Part shown: positions 1-5,522 of the stretch, one piece after another
How positions within the stretch are numbered: the stretch's first letter is position 1
Layout: the number at the start of each line of letters is the position of its first letter
Assembly (NCBI GenBank): GCA_945900705.1
Contig: CAMDKJ010000051.1
Location: 1-10,162 of the forward strand
Direction: 5' to 3'
Origin: Bifidobacterium breve
GTDB lineage: Bacteria; Actinomycetota; Actinomycetes; S36-B12
Length of the DNA stretch: 10,162 nucleotides
Notes under the pieces: model-generated
The model's input: the letters and a program-made list of their open reading frames with translations, nothing else
Told to the model about the DNA's origin: nothing
Databases searched by the model: none
Program-made: the position numbers and the translations under genes

Positions 1-157
1 CCGCCGAACTAACCGTGAACCCAACCTTTGCAGGGCCAGTAGCCCCTGGCGGCAGGTAAAAGTGGGCAACTAGATGGGTTTTCGCCGCCCGAATACCATT
101 TCGGGCCGTAGTGGTGAATTCAGCCGACGAACGCAGCCGGTGGGAGGCAGTCAACAT
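1..157 (-). CDS. rnpA: Ribonuclease P protein component, N-terminal part (cut by window edge)
   Basis: This is the protein subunit of RNase P, which assists the catalytic RNA in trimming the 5' leader from tRNA precursors. The minus strand from the ATG at 157-155 reads MLTASHRLRSSAEF, then a basic stretch with KTHLVAHFYL, and stays open to the window edge (52 codons). A start of the type ML..HRLR...F is typical of RnpA, and the first residues of the KVGFTVS strand follow. The RNR-type catalytic-RNA-binding helix lies beyond the edge and cannot be checked. An AAGGTG ribosome-binding sequence sits a few bases upstream of the ATG. The gene begins 18 nt after rpmH on the same strand, the usual rpmH-rnpA order, so the two are probably co-transcribed. 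The family call comes from the N-terminus and from position. Confidence 0.9.
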   Translation of the reverse strand, partial: MLTASHRLRSSAEFTTTARNGIRAAKTHLVAHFYLPPGATGPAKVGFTVSSA

Positions 158-175
158 GACCGACCCACCTTAAGG

Positions 176-310
176 TCAGGCAGAAAGGCGAGTGCGGCCC
201 TTGGCGCGGCGTGCGGCCAAGATGCCACGGCCGGCGCGGGTGCGCATCCTGAGGCGAAACCCATGCGTCTTAGCCCGACGGCGGGTGTTCGGCTGGAAAG
301 TGCGCTTCAT
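176..310 (-). CDS. rpmH: 50S ribosomal protein L34
   Basis: This is a small, very basic protein of the large ribosomal subunit. The 44-residue product starts [20 protein letters not shown] and ends KGRTRLSA, which matches L34 throughout, and the length is normal for the family. The frame is open further upstream to 415, but the ATG at 310-308 is chosen for two reasons: it gives the family start MKRTFQPN, and it follows a good AGGAG ribosome-binding site (minus strand, 6 nt spacing). It is transcribed away from dnaA, as is common at bacterial origins, and rnpA follows 18 nt downstream. A promoter candidate lies at 346-375 on the minus strand. No oddity is seen. Confidence 0.97.
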   Translation of the reverse strand: MKRTFQPNTRRRAKTHGFRLRMRTRAGRGILAARRAKGRTRLSA

Positions 311-345
311 TGAAAACTCCTGATGGCTGGGGAGAGTGCTCACTG

Positions 346-375
346 AGAGTACGGACTCACTAGGTTGCCCGTCAA
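346..375 (-). promoter_or_regulatory. Candidate promoter of rpmH-rnpA
   Basis: On the minus strand a -35-like TTGACG (375-370) is followed after 18 nt by a -10-like TACTCT (351-346). TACTCT keeps the T, A and final T that matter most for a housekeeping sigma-70/SigA promoter. The predicted RNA start would lie about 30 nt before the rpmH ATG, leaving room for the AGGAG site. Found by eye; not tested. Confidence 0.5.
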
Positions 376-423
376 ACCGGGGTACCAATTGTTGGATTTT
401 GGGCTTGAACTTCACCCCCGGGG

Positions 424-452
424 TTGTGCTCTAGGGGCTGATTGATTATGTT
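424..452 (+). promoter_or_regulatory. Candidate promoter of dnaA
   Basis: TTGTGC (424-429) and TATGTT (447-452) are separated by 17 nt and resemble SigA -35 and -10 elements. Transcription would start near 459, giving a leader of about 70 nt that contains the DnaA boxes at 485-505. That layout is compatible with DnaA repressing its own gene, but this is inference. Other weak promoters may exist in 311-531. Confidence 0.45.
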
Positions 453-484
453 AGGGACTTCGGCCCCAGAAATGCGTCCACATC

Positions 485-505
485 TGTGGATAAACATGTG
501 GATAG
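485..505 (-). promoter_or_regulatory. DnaA box pair in the dnaA leader
   Basis: TGTGGATAA at 485-493 is an exact DnaA box (TTATCCACA on the minus strand). TGTGGATAG at 497-505 is a one-mismatch box in the same orientation, 12 bp on, so both face one side of the helix to within about one turn. They lie between the predicted dnaA promoter and the dnaA start, the usual place for autoregulatory boxes. A weaker match, GCGTCCACA, lies at 474-482 in the opposite orientation. Confidence 0.8.
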
Positions 506-531
506 TTTGCTGATAACGGACGGGAAACACC

Positions 532-1980
532 ATGGTTGACCAGGTTGGCACCGCCACCACAGATCTCGCACAAATTTGGGCACAGACCTTGGCCTCACTC
601 GCCGACGGGGTTTTAACCCCACAACAGAGCGCATTTGTGGCATTAACCAGACCCCTGGGCCTCGTTGAAGATACGGCGCTGATCGCCGCACCCAATGAAT
701 TTACTAAAGATGTGCTCGAAACCCGTTTGAAGCCAATGGTCGTGCAGGCTCTTTCAGAGACTTTGGGACGTGAAGTCCGCCTTGCTGTCACGGTTGACCC
801 AACTATCGCACCCGATTTTGATGACCTTGCCACAGATGAAGTCGCTGATGCCACCTACGCCGACGCACTTGATGTGTTACCTGAGGTATCACAGCGCCAA
901 GACGAGCGGCCGGGCACTGGTTCACCTGGAACCCGCGCAGAGGATGCGCGGTTGAACTCTAAGTACACCTTTGACACTTTCGTTATCGGCTCGAGTAACC
1001 GCTTCGCCCATGCCGCCGCGGTTGCCGTAGCTGAGCAGCCAGCCCGTGCTTACAATCCACTTTTTATCTACGGTGGTTCGGGGCTAGGTAAAACACATTT
1101 ACTCCACGCCATCGGCCACTACACCGGCACTCTGTATAAAGGCACCCGGGTGCGGTATGTCAGCTCAGAAGAATTTACCAATGAATTTATTAACAGTATC
1201 CGCGATGACAAGGCCGCCAATTTTCAACGCCGGTATCGCGATGTTGACGTATTGTTAGTTGATGATATTCAGTTCCTAAGCGGAAAAGTCCAGACGCAGG
1301 AAGAGTTTTTCCATACTTTTAACACGTTGCATAATGCTAATAAGCAAATAGTTGTGACCTCGGATTTACCACCGAAACAACTACCGGATTTTGAAGATCG
1401 GATGCGCTCACGATTTGAGTGGGGCCTAATCACCGACGTTCAGCCCCCTGACCTTGAAACCCGTATCGCTATCCTCCGTAAGAAGAGTGTGCAAGAGAGG
1501 TTGGCCGCTCCACCTGAAGTCCTCGAATACATCGCTTCCAAGATTTCCACTAATATTCGTGAACTTGAGGGTGCCTTAATCCGCGTGACCGCATTTGCTT
1601 CATTGAACCGTCAACCCGTTGACTTAGCTATAACTGAAGTAGTACTTAAGGACCTTTTCCCTTCGGAGACCGGCCCGGAAATCACGGCAGCACAAATTAT
1701 GGCTGCATCTGCCACTTACTTTGGTGTGACAATTGAAGACTTATGTGGCGCCAGTAGATCCAGGGTGTTGGTTACCGCCCGCCAGATAGCGATGTACCTA
1801 TGCCGGGAGTTGACCGATTTATCGCTTCCGAAGATCGGTCAAGCTTTTGGGGGACGCGATCACACCACGGTTATGCACGCTGACCGTAAAATTCGTCACC
1901 TAATGGCTGAACGGCGGAGTTTATTTAATCAAGTCACTGATTTAACCAGCCGAATAAAGTCGCAACCGCGGTCGATGTAA
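532..1980 (+). CDS. dnaA: Chromosomal replication initiator protein DnaA
   Basis: DnaA is the AAA+ ATPase that binds DnaA boxes, forms a filament at oriC, melts the origin and helps recruit the replicative helicase. In this 482-residue product, domain I is about residues 10-88. A short acidic linker (domain II) covers about 92-140. The AAA+ core follows, with Walker [10 protein letters not shown] (181-189), Walker B LLVDDIQF (241-248), sensor I VVTSD (274-278), a probable arginine finger R294 and the sensor II motif NIRELEGAL (341-349). Domain IV carries [16 protein letters not shown] and the signature [11 protein letters not shown] (440-450), which reads the box. The ATG at 532 has a GGACGGG ribosome-binding site 7 nt upstream, and the N-terminus fits the family. 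The linker is much shorter than in Streptomyces DnaA. Boxes at 485-505 suggest autoregulation. Confidence 0.99.
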   Translation: MVDQVGTATTDLAQIWAQTLASLADGVLTPQQSAFVALTRPLGLVEDTALIAAPNEFTKDVLETRLKPMVVQALSETLGREVRLAVTVDPTIAPDFDDLATDEVADATYADALDVLPEVSQRQDERPGTGSPGTRAEDARLNSKYTFDTFVIGSSNRFAHAAAVAVAEQPARAYNPLFIYGGSGLGKTHLLHAIGHYTGTLYKGTRVRYVSSEEFTNEFINSIRDDKAANFQRRYRDVDVLLVDDIQFLSGKVQTQEEFFHTFNTLHNANKQIVVTSDLPPKQLPDFEDRMRSRFEWGLITDVQPPDLETRIAILRKKSVQERLAAPPEVLEYIASKISTNIRELEGALIRVTAFASLNRQPVDLAITEVVLKDLFPSETGPEITAAQIMAASATYFGVTIEDLCGASRSRVLVTARQIAMYLCRELTDLSLPKIGQAFGGRDHTTVMHADRKIRHLMAERRSLFNQVTDLTSRIKSQPRSM

Positions 1981-2061
1981 TACCACCGCTAATAGCATTC
2001 ATTTATCCCAGAAGAACTCTTTTGTCACACCCGTATCCCTAATCCCCATGTTACCCACACC

Positions 2062-2095
2062 TGTGGATGGTTGTTGTGGATAATATTGTGGATAA
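2062..2095 (-). promoter_or_regulatory. oriC DnaA box cluster, left part
   Basis: Three boxes lie head to tail on the minus strand. TGTGGATGG at 2062-2070 has two mismatches, while TGTGGATAA at 2075-2083 and at 2087-2095 are exact. They are spaced 13 and 12 bp start to start, close to one helical turn and suited to cooperative DnaA loading. A one-mismatch box in the opposite orientation, TTACCCACA, lies just left at 2051-2059. Confidence 0.88.
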
Positions 2096-2113
2096 ATCGA
2101 TAAAAATTACCAG
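2081..2113. other. AT-rich tract, candidate unwinding element
   Basis: This tract is clearly richer in A and T than its surroundings, with the run GATAAAAATT around 2099-2108. It overlaps the exact box at 2087-2095 and lies left of the exact box at 2145-2153. It could be a DNA unwinding element, but the CTA array at 2343-2363 is a competing candidate site. Confidence 0.4.
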
Positions 2114-2144
2114 TTTCTCTTCCCATCCCCATTGGTGGGTAACT

Positions 2145-2153
2145 TGTGGATAA
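2145..2153 (-). promoter_or_regulatory. Exact DnaA box in oriC
   Basis: TGTGGATAA is an exact box on the minus strand. A degenerate neighbour, GGTGGGTAA at 2134-2142, lies 11 bp upstream in the same orientation. The 13 bases TGTGGATAAACAT at 2145-2157 recur exactly at 485-497 in the dnaA leader. Confidence 0.85.
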
Positions 2154-2320
2154 ACATTGTTCGTGGGGGCAAATTCCTTCTTTTTCGGGGATAACCTTGG
2201 GCTAACACCCTGCCTCTGGTGCACGGCGCCAATCTTTTCCACCTTCGTCCACTAGACCCTTGGCCGGCGCCCCCAGTTAATCCCCACCCAAAAACCTCTA
2301 GGCCACTGGTAAATTGGCCC

Positions 2321-2338
2321 TTATCCCCAGTTTCCACA
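2321..2338 (+). promoter_or_regulatory. Adjacent degenerate DnaA boxes before the CTA array
   Basis: TTATCCCCA (2321-2329, one mismatch to TTATCCACA) is followed directly by GTTTCCACA (2330-2338, two mismatches), both on the plus strand. Four bases, GCAC, separate them from the CTA triplets that start at 2343. A pair of boxes directly ahead of a triplet array is the arrangement described for the Bacillus subtilis basal unwinding system. Confidence 0.55.
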
Positions 2339-2342
2339 GCAC

Positions 2343-2363
2343 CTACTACGACTACTACCTCTA
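2343..2363 (+). repeat. In-phase CTA triplets, candidate DnaA-trio element
   Basis: Read in steps of three from 2343 the plus strand is CTA CTA CGA CTA CTA CCT CTA, so five of seven triplets are CTA and the other two are out of consensus at the middle base. A further TTA in phase falls at 2367-2369. The minus strand therefore carries repeated TAG, which fits the DnaA-trio consensus (5'-[T/A]A[G/A]-3') that DnaA engages on single-stranded DNA during melting. The boxes at 2321-2338 lie just upstream. Function is inferred from this similarity. Confidence 0.5.
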
Positions 2364-2434
2364 CCGTTAATTGGAGTTACAAACCAGCATTGGTGGTTGG
2401 CCTGGGGATTAACCTCACGGACACTTATCCGCAC

Positions 2435-2446
2435 AGGTCTAGACCT
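2435..2446. repeat. 12-bp perfect palindrome in oriC
   Basis: AGGTCTAGACCT is its own reverse complement. It begins 2 bp after the one-mismatch DnaA box TTATCCGCA (2425-2433) and lies about 100 bp before dnaN. Such symmetry fits a dimeric DNA-binding protein, for example a regulator of origin firing or of dnaN, but nothing else here identifies a binder. Confidence 0.45.
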
Positions 2447-2508
2447 TCCGCTAGTGATCTCTACGCTCGCCTGACACACTGGGCCCCTTACCCACGGGTT
2501 ACTCGATT

Positions 2509-2527
2509 CCGGTGCCTAAAGCACCGG
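2509..2527 (+). promoter_or_regulatory. Hairpin in the probable dnaN leader
   Basis: CCGGTGC (2509-2515) and GCACCGG (2521-2527) form a perfect 7-bp stem with the loop CTAAA. No T-run follows, so it does not look like an intrinsic terminator. It ends 10 nt before the GGAGG ribosome-binding site of dnaN at 2538-2542, so it could shape or stabilise the dnaN mRNA leader. Confidence 0.5.
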
Positions 2528-2547
2528 TTTCTCAACTGGAGGCGATC

Positions 2548-3678
2548 GTGAAGTTTCGTGTCGAGCGTGATGTCCTCGCTGACGCAGTCGCTTGGGCTGC
2601 CCGCACCCTGCCGACCCGCCCCGCGCTACCGGTATTAGCCGGGTTGGTCCTAACAGCCGAGGGTGATGTCCTAACACTTAGTAGTTTTGACTACGAGGTC
2701 TCAGCGCGAGTTGAACTGCCAGTTAGTGTTACCGAACCAGGCACCGCCTTGGTGTCGGGGCGCCTCCTTGCCGATATTGCGCGGTCACTGCCAGCGCAGC
2801 CCGTTGTCATTGAGAGTGAAGGCACCCGCATTGTTATTACCTGCGGGAGATCATCTTTTACCCTGCCAACTTTGCCCGTCGAGGATTACCCGCAGTTACC
2901 AGCAATGCCAGCAACATCTGGAACAGTCGAGGGCTCACTATTTGCTGCCGCGGTGGCACAGGTGGCAATAGCTGCTGGCCGCGATGACACCCTGCCAACA
3001 CTGACCGGTATCCGTGTCGAAATTGAAGGCGGCAACATTGTTTTAGCAGCGACCGACAGATACCGACTTGCAGTGCGTGAATTTAACTGGCAGCCAGATT
3101 CACCCAAAATTTCTACCAACGCACTTATCCCAGCGCGCACCTTGGCCGACACCGCTAAAGCCCTTGCCTCCGTAGATCAAGTATTCATCGCTTTAGGTGC
3201 CCAGGGCACAAGTGAAGGATTAATTGGTTTCGAAGGTAATGGCCGGCGTACTACCACGCGCCTTTTAGATGGTGAGTTCCCGAAGTACCGCACCTTGCTC
3301 CCGAGTGAAGCCGCAACGGTAGCCACCGTCGATACCTCTGAGTTGGCTGATGCGGTCAAGCGGGTGTCCTTGGTCGCTGAGAGAAATACCCCCGTCCGCT
3401 TAGCTTTTGAGGGCTCAGAAGTCTTACTTCGGGCAGGTGCGGGAGATGACGCACAAGCTAGTGAAGCCGTAGCTTGCAATATCGATGGTGATGGGCTAGA
3501 AATCGCCTTCAACCCCACCTATCTTCTCGATGGATTAACGTCCGTCGATAGGGCAATAACCCGGTTCTCATTTACCCAAGCAACCCGACCAGCCGTGTTA
3601 TCTGGGTTGGCTGATGCGGGCGACAAACCAAGTGATGAGTACCGCTACCTGCTTATGCCGGTACGTCTGACTGGCTGA
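2548..3678 (+). CDS. dnaN: DNA polymerase III beta subunit (sliding clamp)
   Basis: DnaN forms the dimeric ring that tethers DNA polymerase III to DNA and is a docking platform for other replication and repair proteins. The 376-residue product starts MKFRVERDVLADAVAWAART and has the three-fold clamp architecture. Typical segments are TLPTLTGIRVE (147-157), TDRYRLAVRE (169-178), DGEFPKYRTLLP (241-252), FNPTYLLDGL (321-330) and the C-terminal YLLMPVRL (367-374), which belongs to the peptide-binding pocket. An in-frame ATG at 2512 would add 12 residues. The GTG at 2548 is preferred because GGAGG lies 5 nt upstream and the family begins with M-K-x-R-V-E-R-D. The length equals that of Streptomyces clamps. 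recF follows after 2 nt. Confidence 0.98.
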   Translation: MKFRVERDVLADAVAWAARTLPTRPALPVLAGLVLTAEGDVLTLSSFDYEVSARVELPVSVTEPGTALVSGRLLADIARSLPAQPVVIESEGTRIVITCGRSSFTLPTLPVEDYPQLPAMPATSGTVEGSLFAAAVAQVAIAAGRDDTLPTLTGIRVEIEGGNIVLAATDRYRLAVREFNWQPDSPKISTNALIPARTLADTAKALASVDQVFIALGAQGTSEGLIGFEGNGRRTTTRLLDGEFPKYRTLLPSEAATVATVDTSELADAVKRVSLVAERNTPVRLAFEGSEVLLRAGAGDDAQASEAVACNIDGDGLEIAFNPTYLLDGLTSVDRAITRFSFTQATRPAVLSGLADAGDKPSDEYRYLLMPVRLTG

Positions 3679-3680
3679 TC

Positions 3681-4820
3681 GTGTGGGTTCAGTCGCTGGG
3701 CCTGACAGACCTGCGCTCATACAAGCAGGTCGATTGCACTCTGCAGCGCGGGGTGACAACTTTTGTTGGGCGTAATGGTCAAGGTAAAACAAACCTGGTC
3801 GAAGCGATTGGCTATCTAGCCACCCTCGGCAGCCACCGCGTGGCAACTGATGCCCCTTTGGTTCGCACCGGTGCTACTCAAGGAATAATCCGCTGCGAGG
3901 TTGTCAACGACGAACGTGTCATCATGATTGAACTCGCCATTAATCCCGGGGCCGCTAATAAGGCACGAATAAATCGATCTCCGGTACCTAAAGTGCGTGA
4001 CGTTTTAGGCTTGCTAAGAACCGTACTTTTTGCTCCGGAGGATTTAGCACTTGTAAAAGGTGACCCGAGTGAACGTCGTAGGTTTCTCGACGACCTGTTA
4101 GTCCAACGCACACCCCGACTTGCAGGTACACGCAGTGACTACGAGCGAACCCTTAAACAACGCAACGCTCTACTAAAGTCATCAAGTATCGCGAGGCGAA
4201 GTGCGAGCACTGAGATGCTTCGGACTTTAGAAGTGTGGGATGAGCAACTGGCCGCTTTCGGGTCTGAGCTAGTTGCGGCGCGAATCGCACTACTTGATGA
4301 CCTAATAAATTTAGGACGCGAAAAATACACCTTCATCTCAGGTGATGATGAAACATTGTTCGGTATGAAATACGTTTCAGCACTTGGTGTTGACACCCCG
4401 TTATTACTCGACCGTGAGAGTTGGAAGCTGGCAATTCTTGACGCGATCCGCAACAAACGAAAAGAGGAGCTCGATCGTGGCCTCACGTTGATTGGCCCAC
4501 ACCGCGATGACATCTTGCTAACTCTCGGGCAAATGCCAGCAAAGGGCTATGCATCACACGGTGAGTCTTGGTCTATTGCCCTAGCCCTTCGCCTTGCCTC
4601 CTACGACCTATTACGTTCCGATGGCGTTGATCCCGTGTTAATACTTGATGACGTTTTCGCTGAACTCGACGTCTCTCGCAGGCAGCGCCTCGCAGAGCAG
4701 GTGTCGACAGCTACCCAAGTACTCATCACCGCCGCGGTTGACATGGATATCCCAGATTCCCTCAACGGGGTTAAATTCTCAGTGGACTCCGGCTCGGTTA
4801 CCTTGCAGGAAAGCTCATGA
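3681..4820 (+). CDS. recF: DNA replication and repair protein RecF
   Basis: RecF is an SMC-like ABC ATPase that acts with RecO and RecR to load RecA at single-strand gaps and to rescue stalled forks. The 379-residue product has Walker A GRNGQGKT (30-37), the conserved GPHRDD segment (272-277), an ABC signature region YASHGESWSIALALRLA (290-306) in its actinobacterial form, and Walker B with D-loop VLILDDVFAELD (319-330). Length is normal. The start is a GTG 2 nt after the dnaN stop, with no clear ribosome-binding site, so it is probably translated by coupling to dnaN. Its first residues, MWVQSLGLTDLRSY, fit the family. The end overlaps dciA by 4 nt (ATGA). Streptomyces carries gnd between dnaN and recF; no such gene is present here. 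Confidence 0.98.
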   Translation: MWVQSLGLTDLRSYKQVDCTLQRGVTTFVGRNGQGKTNLVEAIGYLATLGSHRVATDAPLVRTGATQGIIRCEVVNDERVIMIELAINPGAANKARINRSPVPKVRDVLGLLRTVLFAPEDLALVKGDPSERRRFLDDLLVQRTPRLAGTRSDYERTLKQRNALLKSSSIARRSASTEMLRTLEVWDEQLAAFGSELVAARIALLDDLINLGREKYTFISGDDETLFGMKYVSALGVDTPLLLDRESWKLAILDAIRNKRKEELDRGLTLIGPHRDDILLTLGQMPAKGYASHGESWSIALALRLASYDLLRSDGVDPVLILDDVFAELDVSRRQRLAEQVSTATQVLITAAVDMDIPDSLNGVKFSVDSGSVTLQESS

Positions 4821-5293
4821 GTGAAGATCAGAACCAACCAAGTGATGCCGCAGCCGGGGCACTGCGGCGGGCCACAGCGGGGGGTCAACCAAAGACAAAA
4901 AAGTCAACCTCGCGAAAGAAGCCGACCGGCTACCAAGGGCGCGATCCACAACTTCTTGGGGCAGCAGTGGATGATTTCCTTATCGAAAAAGGCTGGGAGC
5001 ACTCGAGTACCGCCGCGGCCCTTATTACAAACTGGGCCGATATTGCCGGGGCCGACCTGGCCAACCACGTGACCCCTGAGTCATTTATTGACGGTGAACT
5101 GGCCCTGCTCGCCGAATCGACCTCCTGGGCCACCCAAGTCCGGCTCCTACTGCCGCACCTTCGGACGGTCATCGATGAGGCGGTTGGCAAAGGTGTGGTT
5201 AAGAGCATCACCGTCGTGGGTCCAAGTGCCCCGAGTTGGGTGGCCGGCCCGCGCAGAGTGAAGGGTCGAGGCCCCCGTGACACATACGGCTAA
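4817..5293 (+). CDS. dciA: DUF721 protein, replicative helicase loader DciA
   Basis: DUF721 proteins are now known as DciA, which binds the replicative helicase DnaB and promotes its loading in bacteria lacking DnaC or DnaI; the mycobacterial protein at this locus belongs to this family. The 158-residue product has a basic, low-complexity N-terminus (about 18-40). The DUF721 core follows (about 45-135), with W73, IAG (76-78), F90-I-D-G and the STSWATQVRLLLP stretch (101-113). The tail GPSAPSW (135-141) to GRGPRDTYG (150-158) is strongly conserved in actinobacteria. The ATG overlaps the recF stop (ATGA), with AGGAAAG upstream. Its place in the dnaN-recF cluster fits a role at initiation. The helicase-loading role is inferred from the family. 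Confidence 0.93.
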   Translation: MSEDQNQPSDAAAGALRRATAGGQPKTKKSTSRKKPTGYQGRDPQLLGAAVDDFLIEKGWEHSSTAAALITNWADIAGADLANHVTPESFIDGELALLAESTSWATQVRLLLPHLRTVIDEAVGKGVVKSITVVGPSAPSWVAGPRRVKGRGPRDTYG

Positions 5294-5522
5294 ATGCCAC
5301 CAGAGCACTATGTCAAGGGAAAAACCCAGTTAATCCGGATACCACCTTAGCAATAGGGGGTTGAATGCGGTTAAACGCCCTTCACGGGCCGTGCCGAGCA
5401 CGTGACTGTCAGAATCATCCACTAGACTCTTGTGAAGTTGCCGAGCCCAAATTTCCTAAACACAATCCAGCAATTTCGTCGGCAAAACCAGTGTTTACCC
5501 CTAAAAAGGAGGCTCGACCACC
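5294..5522. promoter_or_regulatory. Intergenic region upstream of gyrB with overlapping inverted repeats
   Basis: No gene is supported in these 229 bp. Three small inverted repeats overlap: GCCC/GGGC (5377-5380 and 5386-5389), CACGG/CCGTG (5383-5387 and 5389-5393) and CGTGC/GCACG (5390-5394 and 5398-5402). They share bases, so the first two and the last two exclude each other. None is followed by a T-run, so a simple intrinsic terminator is not supported. The region probably carries the gyrB promoter. Confidence 0.5.
5438..5466 (+). promoter_or_regulatory. Candidate promoter of gyrB-gyrA
   Basis: TTGCCG (5438-5443) and CACAAT (5461-5466) are spaced by 17 nt, each matching four of six bases of the SigA consensus. 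The leader to the gyrB start would be about 50 nt and would include the AAGGAGG site. A second -10-like TAGACT at 5423-5428 lacks a well-placed -35. Weak evidence. Confidence 0.3.

Larger units (their letters stand above)
2276..2413. repeat. 11-bp inverted repeat flanking the CTA array
   Basis: GTTAATCCCCA at 2276-2286 and its exact reverse complement TGGGGATTAAC at 2403-2413 are separated by 116 bp. The arms bracket the degenerate boxes and the CTA array. The core TAATCCCCA also occurs at 2040-2048. The arms may be divergent DnaA-binding sites or sites for another origin protein; no function is assigned. Confidence 0.55.
1981..2547. other. Chromosomal replication origin (oriC) between dnaA and dnaN
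   Basis: This 567-bp gap has no convincing gene, and its position between dnaA and dnaN is the standard actinobacterial oriC location. It contains three exact TTATCCACA boxes (2075-2083, 2087-2095, 2145-2153), all on the minus strand. One-mismatch boxes on the plus strand are at 2051-2059 (TTACCCACA), 2321-2329 (TTATCCCCA) and 2425-2433 (TTATCCGCA). Two-mismatch matches include 2062-2070 and 2134-2142 on the minus strand and 2235-2243, 2245-2253, 2330-2338 and 2488-2496 on the plus strand. Thus boxes in the left half mostly point one way and those in the right half the other. An AT-rich tract lies at 2081-2113 and a CTA triplet array at 2343-2363. Origin function is inferred from box density and gene order. 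Confidence 0.93.

Noticed and set aside
74..313. Plus-strand open frame opposite rnpA and rpmH
   Set aside because: It lies antisense to two well-identified genes and has no family features.
311..415. N-terminal extension of rpmH to an ATG at 415
   Set aside because: The extra 35 residues are not part of L34, would overlap the promoter candidate, and the internal ATG at 310 has the proper ribosome-binding site.
372..854. A 160-codon minus-strand frame across the dnaA start
   Set aside because: It is antisense to the dnaA N-terminus and leader; the serine-rich product is typical of a shadow frame.
2022..2030. TTGTCACAC as a DnaA box
   Set aside because: It resembles TTGTCCACA only after removing one base, so box spacing of contacts would be broken.
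2051..2337. Two minus-strand open frames in the left half of oriC
   Set aside because: They overlap each other and the exact DnaA boxes, lack ribosome-binding sites and give no recognisable protein.
2512..2547. N-terminal extension of dnaN to the ATG at 2512
   Set aside because: This ATG lies inside the hairpin and has no ribosome-binding site; the GTG at 2548 has GGAGG and gives the family start.
2219..2551. A 110-codon open frame on the plus strand across oriC
   Set aside because: It has no ribosome-binding site, its proline- and threonine-rich product matches no family I know, and it covers DnaA boxes and the CTA array and runs into dnaN. The openness is best explained by base composition.
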